Part shown: positions 8,444 to 17,943 of the stretch, one piece after another
How positions within the stretch are numbered: the stretch's first letter is position 1
Layout: each line of letters opens with the position of its first letter
NCBI RefSeq assembly: GCF_004965515.1
Contig: NZ_SSHH01000003.1
Coordinates: forward strand, 276,232 to 340,231
Reading direction: 5' to 3'
Source: Alteraurantiacibacter aquimixticola
GTDB taxonomy: Bacteria; Pseudomonadota; Alphaproteobacteria; Sphingomonadales; Sphingomonadaceae
DNA: 64,000 bases
Made by a program: the position numbers and the translations under genes
The notes under the pieces: generated by a model
The model's input: the letters and a program-made list of their open reading frames with translations, nothing else
What the model was told of the DNA's origin: nothing
Database searches by the model: none

Positions 8444-10587
8444 GCGCCGCCCTTGCGCAAGCTAAGGCGCGGGACACGGCTGTCCTTCAATGCGCCGCCA
8501 CGGCCGGAGAGCGAGGGGTTGGTCATGAAATAATCGTGGCAGTTGAAAGGCTCGCCGTCATCCTCAACCCGCTCATATTCCCCCGTTTCCCCGTCGAGCA
8601 GCCAGCTTTGCTCCGTGTCGAGCAAGTTGGCGAGCAGCACCTGTTCCAGCACCTGGTCATGCACGGTCGGGTTCACGATCGGGACCAGCGTTTCCACCCG
8701 GCGATTGAGGTTGCGGCTCATCGCATCGGCGCTTGAGATATAGATCCGCGCGCGGTCGCTCGGCAGTGGCTCGCCATTCGCGAAGGCCCAGATGCGGCTG
8801 TGTTCGAGGAAGCGGCCGATGATCGATTTGACGCTGATATTGTCCGACAGGCCCGGAACGCCCGGGCGCAGGCAGCAGATGCCGCGCACGACCAGCACGA
8901 TATGCACGCCCGCCTGGCTCGCCTCGTACAGCCGGTCGATAATACCCTTCTCAGTGATCGAATTGACCTTGGCCCAGATCGCCGCCGGCTTGCCCGCTTC
9001 GGCATTGGCGATTTCCTGATCGATATGTTCGTATAGCCGCTCGCGCAGGTTGAGCGGGCTGATCGCGATCAGCTCGGTCTGCTGCGGCTCGACATATCCG
9101 GTGATGAAATTGAACAGCCGCGCGGCATCGCGCCCGAAGGCAGGATCGGCGGTGAAGTAGGACAGGTCGGTATAGATCTTGGTTGTCACCGGGTGGTAAT
9201 TGCCGGTGCCGAAATGGCAGTAGGTGCGATAGCCCCCCTCTTCCTCGCGCACGACCATGCTGATCTTGGCGTGCGTCTTCCAGTCGATGAAGCCGTAGAT
9301 CACCTGCACGCCCGCGCGTTCCAGTTCTGCGGCCCATTTGAGGTTCTGCTCCTCGTCGAAACGCGCCTTCAACTCTACCACGGCGGTGACCGACTTGCCC
9401 GCTTCGGCTGCAGCACAAAGAGCGTTGATCACCGGTGACTGCTGGCCCGCGCGGTAGAGTGCCTGCTTGATCGACACGACCGCCGGGTCCGCCGCCGCCT
9501 GGCGCAGGAAATCGACCACCACCTCGAAGCTCTCATAGGGGTGGTGGATCACGATGTCCTTCTCGCGGATGGAGGCGAAGACGTCGCCATCATGCTCCAT
9601 CACCCGTTCGGGATAGCGCGGCGTATAGGGCGTGAACTTGAGGTCCGGCCGATCCTCGTCGACCACCTTGGCGAGGCCCGAGACGCCGATCATGCCGATC
9701 GTCTTGTTCACCAGCGCCTGTTCCAGCCCTAGCTTGTCGCGCAGCAACTCCTCCGCCGCCGGATCGAAGCTCTCGTCCAGTTCCAGCATGATCACCTGGC
9801 CGCGGCGGCGGCGCTGGATGGCGCTGCGGAAATAACGGACGAGGTCTTCGGCTTCTTCCTCCACTTCGATATCGCTGTCGCGCAGCACGCGGAACACGCC
9901 GTCGCCTTCGATCCTGAAGCCGGGGAAGAGCAATTGCGCATAGCGGCAGATCAGCCGCTCGATCGCGACATAGGTTGCCTCTTCCCCCGGCACGCGCACG
10001 AAGCGCGGCAGCATGGAGGGGACCAGCACCATCTCCACCAGTCGGCTGTCATCCTCCTCGCGCACGAGGTTGAACAGCGCGCCGATGCCGCCATTGGCGA
10101 CGAAGGGAAAGGGATGCGCCGGGTCGATCGCCTGCGGGGTGATGACCGGCATGATATGGTCGAGGAACCAGGCACGCAGCCAGCTGTCCGCCTCGGGCGT
10201 GAGGCTATCCTTGCCCTTGATATGGATGCCGTTGGCGGCCAGCAGCTGGCGCAGTTCGGACAGTGCGGCCTGCTGCATGCGCTCCAGCTCGCTGACCTTG
10301 GCCTTGATCGCGGCGAGCTGCTGGGTCGGCGTCTTGCCGTCGATCGACACGCGGCCGACGCCGGTGCGGACCTGTCCCGCCAGGCCAGCAACGCGGATCA
10401 TCATGAATTCGTCGAGATTGCTGCCCGAGATCGACAGGAAGCGCAGCCGTTCGAGCAGCGGGTAGGCGGGGTTGCGCGCCTCTGCCAGAACGCGTTCGTT
10501 GAAGGAGAGCCACGAAAGCTCGCGGTTGAAATAGCGGTTTTCGGGGGCCGTCAGATCGGGCGCGTCGGTGCTGGTGGCGGTATCCAT
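8440..10587 (-). CDS. ppk: Polyphosphate kinase 1
   Basis: Ppk1 reversibly polymerises the gamma-phosphate of ATP into polyphosphate. The 715-residue length fits the family. The N domain opens with the conserved RYFNRELSWLSFNERVL (about 18-34) and SGSNLDEFMMIRVAG (about 53-67). The active site includes His458 in YCHFGTGNYH and the later VRGICCLRPGVPGLSDN and FLEHSRIWAF motifs of the catalytic domains. It forms an operon with ppx, overlapping by 4 bp. Polyphosphate supports stress survival and phosphate storage. Its upstream gap to virB11 is 111 bp, which should hold its promoter. Confidence 0.95.
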   Translation of the reverse strand: MDTATSTDAPDLTAPENRYFNRELSWLSFNERVLAEARNPAYPLLERLRFLSISGSNLDEFMMIRVAGLAGQVRTGVGRVSIDGKTPTQQLAAIKAKVSELERMQQAALSELRQLLAANGIHIKGKDSLTPEADSWLRAWFLDHIMPVITPQAIDPAHPFPFVANGGIGALFNLVREEDDSRLVEMVLVPSMLPRFVRVPGEEATYVAIERLICRYAQLLFPGFRIEGDGVFRVLRDSDIEVEEEAEDLVRYFRSAIQRRRRGQVIMLELDESFDPAAEELLRDKLGLEQALVNKTIGMIGVSGLAKVVDEDRPDLKFTPYTPRYPERVMEHDGDVFASIREKDIVIHHPYESFEVVVDFLRQAAADPAVVSIKQALYRAGQQSPVINALCAAAEAGKSVTAVVELKARFDEEQNLKWAAELERAGVQVIYGFIDWKTHAKISMVVREEEGGYRTYCHFGTGNYHPVTTKIYTDLSYFTADPAFGRDAARLFNFITGYVEPQQTELIAISPLNLRERLYEHIDQEIANAEAGKPAAIWAKVNSITEKGIIDRLYEASQAGVHIVLVVRGICCLRPGVPGLSDNISVKSIIGRFLEHSRIWAFANGEPLPSDRARIYISSADAMSRNLNRRVETLVPIVNPTVHDQVLEQVLLANLLDTEQSWLLDGETGEYERVEDDGEPFNCHDYFMTNPSLSGRGGALKDSRVPRLSLRKGGA

Positions 10588-10698
10588 CGCCTGCTGTCTA
10601 TCCCTGTGATTGCCTGCCTAATGTGGCAGAGAATGTGGTGGTTTCCCTGATCTGGCGCAAGGAAAAGCCCTGAGGTGTCACAGGCCCGGATCGGGCTG

Positions 10699-11739
10699 TC
10701 AGAGCAAGTCCTTCGCCTGCGCGATGGCGGAGATCCCGCGCTTGCCCTGGCTGCGGTCGAGCTGCACGATCACGTCGATCACGCTGGCGGCATAGGCGAT
10801 TGTATCGCTGCGGGTGAGGCCGATGCCGGTCTGCATCACCATCAGGCTCAGCTGTTCCAGCGCGCCGCGCAAGCTGTTGGCGTGGATGGTCGAGAAGCTG
10901 CCCGGATGGCCGGTATTGATCGCGCGCAGGAAGGAGACGCTCTCCTGCCCGCGCAATTCGCCCAGCACGATGCGGTCTGGCCTGAGGCGCAGCGCGCTCT
11001 GCAGCAGCTCGTTGGCGCTGACCTTCGCCTCGCCCAGCTCGCCCTTTACCGCCACAAGTCCCACGCCGTTGGCGCCGGGAAGCTTCAGTTCGGGCGTATC
11101 CTCGACCAGCACCACACGCTCCTCACGCGGGATTTCGCCAAGCATGGCGTTGAGGAAGGTCGTCTTGCCGGTGCTGGTGCCGCCGGAAATGAGCACGGTC
11201 TTCCTCGCCCTTATCGCGGCGCGCAGGAAGTCGATCGGCTGTTCGACCGGATCGGGCATGACGGGTTCGACGTGGCCGGCGAGCGGGCCGGAATCATAGG
11301 CGTCTAGCGGCAGGTCCAGCCGGCGGTGGCGGCGGATTGCCATGGCCCAGTGCTTGCGCGTGGCGGGCGGGCCGCAGAACTGTACGCGCGCACCGTCGGG
11401 CAGGGTCGCGCCGAGCAGCGGGTGTTCGCGATTGATGCCCTGGTGGCTGACGCGGGCGACCTGTTCGGCAAGGCGCTGCACCAGCTTGTCATCGACCTGC
11501 GGCGCTTCGATGCGCTGCATGCCGGGGCTTGCGGCATCCTCCACCCAGATCTCTCCGGGGCCGTTGACGAGGACTTCGGTCACCGTGTCGCGGTCCAGCC
11601 ATTCGCGGAAAGGCGCGAGATAGGCGTCCAGATAGACCGAGCCGCTGACCGCGGGCGGCGCTTCGGGCGCACCGGCTGCCACCGGAGCTTCGTCCGATTG
11701 CGGCTCTTCGCCCGCCAGCCTGTGGATCTCCGCACTCAT
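10699..11739 (-). CDS. virB11: VirB11-type secretion ATPase
   Basis: VirB11 is the hexameric ATPase at the base of type IV secretion systems. The 346-residue protein has the N-terminal domain, Walker A GGTSTGKTT (186-194), the Asp box (VVLVEDTPELKL, about 209-220), Walker B region (RIVLGELRGQES) and His box (GHPGSFSTIHAN). It is the last gene of the virB operon, 12 bp after virB10, and has an acidic, Ala/Pro-rich N-terminal extension of about 30 residues. Motifs look intact, so the ATPase is probably active. Confidence 0.93.
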   Translation of the reverse strand: MSAEIHRLAGEEPQSDEAPVAAGAPEAPPAVSGSVYLDAYLAPFREWLDRDTVTEVLVNGPGEIWVEDAASPGMQRIEAPQVDDKLVQRLAEQVARVSHQGINREHPLLGATLPDGARVQFCGPPATRKHWAMAIRRHRRLDLPLDAYDSGPLAGHVEPVMPDPVEQPIDFLRAAIRARKTVLISGGTSTGKTTFLNAMLGEIPREERVVLVEDTPELKLPGANGVGLVAVKGELGEAKVSANELLQSALRLRPDRIVLGELRGQESVSFLRAINTGHPGSFSTIHANSLRGALEQLSLMVMQTGIGLTRSDTIAYAASVIDVIVQLDRSQGKRGISAIAQAKDLL

Positions 11740-11751
11740 CGCATCGTGCCT

Positions 11752-12888
11752 TTAGAGCCGCGGGGCCTGGCTGAAATCGAGGTCGCGTGCGGTGAAGACG
11801 CGGATCGGCTCACCCTGGCGCACGCGCACCGTGGGCGGGCGCTGGCCGTCCTGCTGGATCGCGGCGCTGGCGGCATTCTCCCCGCCGCCCATGATTATCG
11901 AGGCACCCCCGCTGGCGATGGTGGTGAGGCCGCCGATGACCGAGAGCAGCATGGCCGAACCGAAACGCTGGAAGAAGTGGCTGTCCACCTCGCCCGCAAG
12001 ACCCGTCGTGCCGTCGAAACCGACCGCCGGGCTGGCGAGGTTGACCGACACGCCGTCGGGCCGGATCAGCCGCGTCCAGATCACATAGGCGCGCTTCTGC
12101 CCCTGCTGCAGGCCGGACTGGTACTGGCCGACCAGGCGGCTGGAGCGCGGCACGAGGATGCGGCTGCCATCGAAGCTGCGCACGTCCTGGCTCACCACGG
12201 CGCGGACATAGCCGGGCACGTCGGTATTGATCGCGGTTTCCAGCACGGCGGGGATCATCGTGCCCTGCGTGACCGTGGTCGTCGGGTTGATGTCGACACG
12301 CGCGGTGGCGGGGCCACCGCCCACGCCACCGATGCGCGCGGCGAAGTCGCCTGCCGAGCTCGAACCGGGGATCGGACCGCCCTCTGCCGCTGCGGCGGCC
12401 GCTGCAGCAGGCCCGGTTAGCGCGGCGCCGGGAGCAGCACCGGCATCGAAGACCACGGCGGGTGAGGAATAGGGATTGGATACCGGCTGGTAGCCTTCAA
12501 CCGGCGACTGCGCGAGCACCGGGGCAGGTGCATTTGCGTCGACAGGCTGCGGCGCGCCGGCATTGGCGCTGGGGAGGCCCTCGATCGCAGGCGGAGGCGT
12601 GGCCACGGCGGTCTGCTGCGGCGGCACGGCGGCAGGCACCGCATCGTTCGCTGCCTCCTCGCCGCCACGGCTGGCATTGAGGCCATAGAGCGTGGCCGCA
12701 CCAAGCAGGGCCACGAAACCGATGCCGGCGGTGAGGCCCAGCGCATCGGACTTGCCCCTGCGATTGGCGACCGCCGGATAAGAAGTGCGGCTGGCGAGAT
12801 CGATGATCTCGGTCGTCGCATCCTCGCGCGGATCGCTATCGGCGGCGGAGCCGCCATTCTTTTCGGGAAGACGCATTGCCAGTTTCAT
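11752..12888 (-). CDS. virB10: VirB10/TrbI-type secretion channel protein
   Basis: VirB10 spans both membranes and forms the core-complex channel. This 378-residue protein has a short cytoplasmic N-terminus, one membrane segment at about 49-70 (LGLTAGIGFVALLGAATLYGL), a long Pro/Ala-rich periplasmic linker (about 75-190) and the C-terminal TrbI beta-barrel domain (GTMIPAVLETAINTDVPGYVRAVVSQDV, then VPRSSRLVGQY). The C-terminus has the usual RVRQGEPIRVFTARDLDF ending. An AGGAGAC ribosome-binding site precedes the ATG. It sits between virB9 and virB11, the order found in canonical systems. Confidence 0.93.
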   Translation of the reverse strand: MKLAMRLPEKNGGSAADSDPREDATTEIIDLASRTSYPAVANRRGKSDALGLTAGIGFVALLGAATLYGLNASRGGEEAANDAVPAAVPPQQTAVATPPPAIEGLPSANAGAPQPVDANAPAPVLAQSPVEGYQPVSNPYSSPAVVFDAGAAPGAALTGPAAAAAAAAEGGPIPGSSSAGDFAARIGGVGGGPATARVDINPTTTVTQGTMIPAVLETAINTDVPGYVRAVVSQDVRSFDGSRILVPRSSRLVGQYQSGLQQGQKRAYVIWTRLIRPDGVSVNLASPAVGFDGTTGLAGEVDSHFFQRFGSAMLLSVIGGLTTIASGGASIIMGGGENAASAAIQQDGQRPPTVRVRQGEPIRVFTARDLDFSQAPRL

Positions 12889-12899
12889 GGGCCTGTCTC

Positions 12900-13682
12900 C
12901 TATGCTCCGGCGAGCGAGGTCTGCTGCTCGCCGCGCTCTGCCCGGCCCGGGCCATTGTAAAAGAGGCGGGCGGAATCATCGCCCGATCGCAGGATGATTT
13001 CCACCGGCACCGCATCGATGATCACCAGATCACCGCGCACGGCGAAGTTCACCGGGCCTTCGACACCGTACTCATCCTTCACCAATATGGCAGGCATGGG
13101 CTCGCCCACCGGCCAGGCGATGAAAGTCGCTTCGCCATTGTCATAGATGCTTTCGGGCAGAAGTTCGGCGCTGCCGTCACTGCTCCAGTCGAAATTGAGC
13201 GTGGCGGGATCGATCACCGCCAGATCGTCATTGGCGGCGGCCATTTCGGTCTCGTTCGCCAGTTCGCGTTCCTCGGCTTCCGCTTCGGCCAGCGCGGCCT
13301 CTTCCTCCGGATAGCGGAAGTTCAGCACGTAGAGCGGGTTGCGATGCGCCGGATTGGCGACGAGGTCGAACAAATAGACGCGGCGATCGGTCACCACGGT
13401 CATGTTGGTGGCGGCGCGTTCGGCCAGCGGCTTCACGAATAGCAGGTTGGCGCTGCGGCTGGGGGTCACCTGCCATTTTTGCGAATCGCCGATGGCGACG
13501 TTCTGGATTGCCTCTCCTTCGCCGAAGCGGATGGTGGCCTGCACGTTCACGCGGCCTTCCACGCGCAAGACTTCGGCATCGCTATAATCGCGGGTGACAA
13601 GGCGCGGATCGCCTTCGGCAGCAGCGGGAAGCGCGATGGCGCTGGTGGCGAACAGGGCCGCGGCGAGAAGGGCGCGGGTCAT
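12900..13682 (-). CDS. virB9: VirB9/TrbG/CagX-type secretion protein
   Basis: VirB9 forms the outer-membrane ring of the type IV secretion core complex with VirB10. This 260-residue protein has a signal peptide (cleavage after LPAAA, about residue 22) and the N-terminal VirB9 domain with FGEGEAIQNVAIGDSQKWQV and LFVKPLAERAATNMTVVTDRRVYLFDLV. A shortened linker leads to the C-terminal domain (FNYSSD-type NFDWSSDGSAELLPESIYDNGEATFIAW, then VILRSGDDSARLFYNG). Its ATG overlaps the virB6 stop by 4 bp. The partner lipoprotein VirB7 is not evident nearby. Confidence 0.92.
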   Translation of the reverse strand: MTRALLAAALFATSAIALPAAAEGDPRLVTRDYSDAEVLRVEGRVNVQATIRFGEGEAIQNVAIGDSQKWQVTPSRSANLLFVKPLAERAATNMTVVTDRRVYLFDLVANPAHRNPLYVLNFRYPEEEAALAEAEAEERELANETEMAAANDDLAVIDPATLNFDWSSDGSAELLPESIYDNGEATFIAWPVGEPMPAILVKDEYGVEGPVNFAVRGDLVIIDAVPVEIILRSGDDSARLFYNGPGRAERGEQQTSLAGA

Positions 13683-14881
13683 GGCTTGGGTTTCTCCGTC
13701 GAACGAATGGGGGCGGACTTGAAGCGGCTGCCAATGCCGCGCGTCCGTGAAGGGGTGGAACCTCCCGCCTGAGCGGGGGATGAAGCCTGTCCGGCGATCA
13801 CCGTCGTCTCACGCGAAATCTCGCGGGTGGAGGAGCCGGTATCATTGGCCGCCACGGGTGCGGCCTGCGCCACGCGAATATCGCGGGACGCGGCGGTGGC
13901 CACCTGCTGCTGGCGCTGCTGCGCGGTCGATTGCGTAAGCGCGGGAGCGGGTGCGCGGTCGGGCGCCAATGCCCGGTCGCGTGCATCGTCGGTGCGGTCG
14001 GAGCCGGAGGCCATGCCGAAGACGGTCCAGCCGCTGACCATTGTGGTTGCGACCTTGGTGACCATGAACATCAGCGCCAGGTGCACCGCGCCGATCATGA
14101 AGAAGGCCATGGCCGGGCGCACATCGATCTTGCCGGGCGTTGCCATCAAGGCGGCAAGCACGGGGGTCGCCAGTTCCAGCATCAGCGATCCCGCCAGCAC
14201 GGCGAAAAGCGGGGCGAGCGCCATCAGCACCGCAGCCTTCAGCCAGCCGGCGAACAGGCCGCGCGTGCCCTTGAACAGCGCCATGACGATGAAGATCGGC
14301 CCCAGCGCCATCAGCACGGCGAGCGCGATCTTGCAGGTGGCGAGCACGCCGACCGTGCCCAGCAGAAGCATGGTGCCGCCGCTCCATAGCAGGCCGGGCG
14401 GTGAGAAGATGCTGGTGGTTTCGCCCATGGCATCGCCGCCCGATGCTTCCATCAGCGAATACATCACCACGTCGAGCTTGTCGGCGAAAATGATGGTGGC
14501 AGAGCCATCGGTGCCCATAAGCGCGCCGGCGATCTCATCTGGTCCCAAAACAAGGATATTCCAGAAGACCGTCTGGAACAGCACAAAGCTGGTGGCGAAG
14601 CTCACTACCGCGACCAGCACGAACATTTGTGGTGTCAGCGATGACAGACTTATCCGAAGCCGCCCGGTGATCAGGCCGAAGCCAAGCAAGGCGACAAATA
14701 CCACCAACAGTGCCTGCAGCGGCAGGAGGAAGGCACCATCAGCACCGAAAATGCGATTGAAGGCGGCCTGCGACATCTCGCTCGCCGCGCAGTCTATCGC
14801 GCGCAGGCTTGCGCCAATGCCAGCGCCGACGCCTTCCAGCGCGCCCTGGCATTGGGTCATCGAGGCATTCGCAGCGTTCAC
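13679..14881 (-). CDS. virB6: VirB6/TrbL-type polytopic membrane protein
   Basis: VirB6 is the polytopic inner-membrane platform of type IV secretion systems. This protein of about 400 residues has at least five hydrophobic segments (for example LLPLQALLVVFVALLGFGLI, FVLVAVVSFATSFVLF, ILVLMALGP-like stretches) and a 110-residue polar C-terminal tail rich in Ala, Gln and Arg, longer than in VirB6 of model systems. I prefer the GTG at 14879-14881, which overlaps the virB4 stop as GTGA and follows TGGGAAG; an ATG 7 codons later is possible. The next gene is virB9, so the usual virB8 position is empty. Confidence 0.85.
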   Translation of the reverse strand: MNAANASMTQCQGALEGVGAGIGASLRAIDCAASEMSQAAFNRIFGADGAFLLPLQALLVVFVALLGFGLITGRLRISLSSLTPQMFVLVAVVSFATSFVLFQTVFWNILVLGPDEIAGALMGTDGSATIIFADKLDVVMYSLMEASGGDAMGETTSIFSPPGLLWSGGTMLLLGTVGVLATCKIALAVLMALGPIFIVMALFKGTRGLFAGWLKAAVLMALAPLFAVLAGSLMLELATPVLAALMATPGKIDVRPAMAFFMIGAVHLALMFMVTKVATTMVSGWTVFGMASGSDRTDDARDRALAPDRAPAPALTQSTAQQRQQQVATAASRDIRVAQAAPVAANDTGSSTREISRETTVIAGQASSPAQAGGSTPSRTRGIGSRFKSAPIRSTEKPKP

Positions 14882-17301
14882 TCGGCGGCTTCCCAGTTTG
14901 CGTCGATATCGCCGTCGCTGGCGGGCGTGCCCGGCCAGCGGCGGTTGGTGAGCGCAGGATACCACTGTGCAGGATCATCGCCCACCGCTTCGCGCAGCAG
15001 ATCGAGCCTGCGGACCGAGCTTTCGCGGCCGGAGAGGATGGTGAGCACTTCGGGCGCGCCCGACAGGTCGAGGCGGACCACGACACTGGCATCGGGCTGG
15101 CGCACCAGGAAGCAGCGGCTATGTGCGGGCAGGCTCTTGATCAGCGCGAATTCGTGCTCGGTCAGGCCGAAGCCTTCGCAATAATCCTCCGCCCGTGCGC
15201 GGGCATTGGGCATGAAGATCATCGTCGCGGTCTGTTCGACCAGCGCGGTGGAGATGCGGCTGTCGAGCGCGTCGCGCGCGCTCTGCGTGGCGAAGCCGAC
15301 CAGCGCGTTGCGCTTGCGCAGCGTCTTCAGCCAGTCGCGGATCCGCGCGGCGAAAACCTCGTCATCCAGCGCCTTCCACCCCTCGTCGATCAGGATCATC
15401 GTCGGGTGGCCATCCAGCCGCTCGTCGATGCGGTGGAACAGGTACATCATCACCGGCGTGCGCAGCTTGGGGTTTTCCAGCAGCGCGGTCATGTCGAAAC
15501 CCAGTACGCGGGTGGACAGGTCGAGCTTGTCCTCCGCATTGTCGAACAGCCAGCCATTCTCGCCATCCTCGATCCAGGCGGAGAGGCGATCGGCAAGGTC
15601 GCCCGGCTGCGGGCGGCGCGAACCGGAGACGAGCTCCTTGAAGTGGCGCAGGCGGCGGAGCGAGGCGTCGTTGGCATAGGCCGCGTCGACTGCATGGGCG
15701 ATAGTTGCCTCTTCCTCCGGTCCCTCGACCTTCAGGACAACACCCAGCCAGTCGCGCAGGAAGGCGCGGTTGGCGGGTGTGTCTTCCAGCGCCATCGGGT
15801 TGAAGCCCGAAGGCTCGCCCGAACGCACGCGGTCATAGCTGCCGCCGATGCCGCGAATGAACAGCTCCGCACCGCGATCCTTGTCGAACAGGATCGTGCG
15901 GGGGCTGAACTTCTGTGCCTGGGCGGCGAGGAAATTCATCACCACGGTCTTGCCCGAACCCGACGGCCCGATGACCGAGAAATTGCCGAGGTCGCCATGG
16001 TGGAAATTGAAGAAGAAGGGCGTGGCGCTGGTCGTCTGCAGCAGCGTGACCGCCTGCCCCCAGTGATTGCCGTCCGCCTGTCCCAGCGCAAAGCCGTGGA
16101 GCGAGCCGAAGCCCGCCATGTTCGCGGTGGAGATCATCGCCCGGCGGACGAGATATTGCTCATTGCCTGGGAACTGGCCCCAGAAAGCGGGCTCCAGATT
16201 GGTATCCTCGCGCACGGCGATCGCGCCGGTATCGGCAAGCGCCGCGGCAATGCGCGCGGTGGCATCGTCGAGTCGGTCGAGGGTGCTTTCGCGCACCAGC
16301 ACAGAGAGGTGGTGATCGCCGAAAGCGACCGAGCCGGCGCCCAGCTCGTCACGCGCGGAGAACATGTCCGCCCGCTCTGCCTGCGCTTCCTCATCGGCGG
16401 AACGCAGGCGGCGCAAGGCGAGGTCGATCCGCTCGCGCGCACTCTGACGTTCCTGCGGGGCGAAGCTTTCGGACACGACCATCTCATGCGGCAGGCGCAG
16501 CATCGCATCGAGCAGGCCGGGGCTGGTCGCGTCCGGGTAATCCTTGAGGCTGAGGATGGAGGCGAAATCGGCGCCGCCGGCCCCGCGCAATTCCATTGCA
16601 TCGATGCCGAAGCTGGCGCGGCGATAGGGCAGCATCTTGCCGATATCGGTGGCGTCGTCGGGACGGCGCACCGGGCGCATCTCGCCATTGTAGAGTGCGG
16701 AGAGCAACTCCAGCAGCTCATTGTTCGCATGGCCGCTGGGGCCGGTGTAATCGCCCAGGGTCTGCGCGCCATATTCGCCGAGCGATGCGGCCAGCGCCTG
16801 CAATGCCGCCCTCAGCGAACGCAGGTCCTTGGGATCGACCTCCTCGGCCTCCGTAGCCCTGCCCTTGACCAGTTTAGACAGCTTCTCGCCCCAGCCAGCC
16901 TTGCCGCGCGCCGGGCGGCGCACCAACGTGACGAACTGGTCGTTGACGAACAGCGAGCCGCTGGACAGCTTCTGCCGCCAGCGCGCATCGATATGGGCGG
17001 AAAGCGGATCGTCGAAGCTCGCCTCCAGCTCCACCGACACGCGGCGGCGTATGACGTGGTGATAGAGCACGAAGCGCGCATCGAGGTTGGAGCGCAGCAT
17101 CACCTCGCGCGTGGCCGCATGGGCGTTGAGCGCTTCGGTATCCTCGGTCTCGAACAGCAGGCCGGGCACTTGCAGCGCGCCCATCAGCGATCCGTCGCGC
17201 AGCAGCACCACGTCGCTGTCGACCAGCTGGGCATAGGGCAGGCGCTCGCCTGCATGCGCTTCCTTGGCGCTCCATGCCGCGGCTCCCAGCCACTTGCTCA
17301 T
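14878..17301 (-). CDS. virB4: VirB4-type secretion ATPase
   Basis: VirB4 is the largest and most conserved ATPase of type IV secretion systems. In this 807-residue protein the Walker A motif GPSGSGKT lies at 445-452, the Walker B region is in HPTMILIDEGWKALDDE, and the later KKNG-type segment reads LKTLRKRNALVGFATQSARD. The N-terminal CagE/TrbE domain is complete. I chose the ATG at 17299-17301, 10 bases after CAGGGAGTG, over a GTG two codons upstream. The stop overlaps the virB6 start by 4 bp. Confidence 0.94.
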   Translation of the reverse strand: MSKWLGAAAWSAKEAHAGERLPYAQLVDSDVVLLRDGSLMGALQVPGLLFETEDTEALNAHAATREVMLRSNLDARFVLYHHVIRRRVSVELEASFDDPLSAHIDARWRQKLSSGSLFVNDQFVTLVRRPARGKAGWGEKLSKLVKGRATEAEEVDPKDLRSLRAALQALAASLGEYGAQTLGDYTGPSGHANNELLELLSALYNGEMRPVRRPDDATDIGKMLPYRRASFGIDAMELRGAGGADFASILSLKDYPDATSPGLLDAMLRLPHEMVVSESFAPQERQSARERIDLALRRLRSADEEAQAERADMFSARDELGAGSVAFGDHHLSVLVRESTLDRLDDATARIAAALADTGAIAVREDTNLEPAFWGQFPGNEQYLVRRAMISTANMAGFGSLHGFALGQADGNHWGQAVTLLQTTSATPFFFNFHHGDLGNFSVIGPSGSGKTVVMNFLAAQAQKFSPRTILFDKDRGAELFIRGIGGSYDRVRSGEPSGFNPMALEDTPANRAFLRDWLGVVLKVEGPEEEATIAHAVDAAYANDASLRRLRHFKELVSGSRRPQPGDLADRLSAWIEDGENGWLFDNAEDKLDLSTRVLGFDMTALLENPKLRTPVMMYLFHRIDERLDGHPTMILIDEGWKALDDEVFAARIRDWLKTLRKRNALVGFATQSARDALDSRISTALVEQTATMIFMPNARARAEDYCEGFGLTEHEFALIKSLPAHSRCFLVRQPDASVVVRLDLSGAPEVLTILSGRESSVRRLDLLREAVGDDPAQWYPALTNRRWPGTPASDGDIDANWEAAE

Positions 17302-17352
17302 AATCACTTCACTCCCTGCCGTATACGCGGCGGTTCCGGTTCGCGCCCGCTG

Positions 17353-17637
17353 TCAGCCGGTGTAGCTGTTACAGCCCCAGCGCTTGTAGTTCTTCACGCG
17401 CGGGCACTTGCTGACCTTGGTGATCCAGAGGTCGAAAATCCGCGGTTCTCGCAGACAAGCGAAATAGCCGATCGCATGCATCACCAGCGGCACCGGGATG
17501 ATCCACAGGCTCTTCAGGATCAGGAAGGCCTCGGTCGTCACCAGCATGTTGATGATGAAATAGTTATATGTCACCCCGGCGAACATCTGCGGGCGGGTCA
17601 GCGCACGGTGGACGGGATGGCGGGTCAGCTGCGTCAC
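17353..17637 (-). CDS. virB3: VirB3-type secretion protein
   Basis: VirB3 is a small inner-membrane protein that works with VirB4. This 94-residue protein has two close hydrophobic stretches at about 25-62 (YNYFIINMLVTTEAFLIL, WIIPVPLVMHAIGYFACL), followed by the family REPRIFDLWITKV motif. It starts with GTG (17635-17637) after GAGGGAAAC, 7 bp after virB2, and lies 51 bp before virB4, the canonical order. Confidence 0.9.
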   Translation of the reverse strand: MTQLTRHPVHRALTRPQMFAGVTYNYFIINMLVTTEAFLILKSLWIIPVPLVMHAIGYFACLREPRIFDLWITKVSKCPRVKNYKRWGCNSYTG

Positions 17638-17644
17638 GTTTCCC

Positions 17645-17941
17645 TCAGCCCACCGCTGCTGCGCTCTGGATGCCGGCCACGATGGTGGCAGCGCCGAAGA
17701 TGATGAAGCAGCCGATGATCACGGTCGCGCCGAAGCGCCAGTTCATCCGCCCCGTCAGCATCATGAAGCCGACTGCGGCCACGGCCATCACGGCAACCGC
17801 AGTGGCGATATTGCCCAGCAGCGTGCCCTGCATCCAGAAGACGGCAGCCTCGATCGGGCCGGATCCGGCAGTGCTCTGCGCATGGGCGGTGGCGGGAAGG
17901 AACAGCGCGACGAGCGCCAGCAGGCGGGCAGTAAGCGACAT
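17645..17941 (-). CDS. virB2: VirB2/TrbC-type pilin
   Basis: VirB2 is the major pilin subunit of type IV secretion systems. The 98-residue preprotein has a signal peptide ending ATAHAQ (about residue 22), then two hydrophobic helices separated by a short polar loop (TAVAVMAVAAVGFMMLTG, RMNWRF, GATVIIGCFIIFGAATIVAG). This is the standard pilin topology. It lies between virB1 and virB3 with gaps of 2 and 7 bp. Confidence 0.9.
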   Translation of the reverse strand: MSLTARLLALVALFLPATAHAQSTAGSGPIEAAVFWMQGTLLGNIATAVAVMAVAAVGFMMLTGRMNWRFGATVIIGCFIIFGAATIVAGIQSAAAVG

Positions 17942-17943
17942 TG

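Noticed and set aside
10684-10696. Small GC-rich hairpin after virB11
   Set aside because: The stem is only 5 bp and no T-run follows on the minus strand, so I do not call it a terminator.
14809-17703. Plus-strand frame of 964 codons across virB4
   Set aside because: It overlaps the clear virB4 and virB3 genes in antisense, and its composition is His/Arg-rich shadow sequence.
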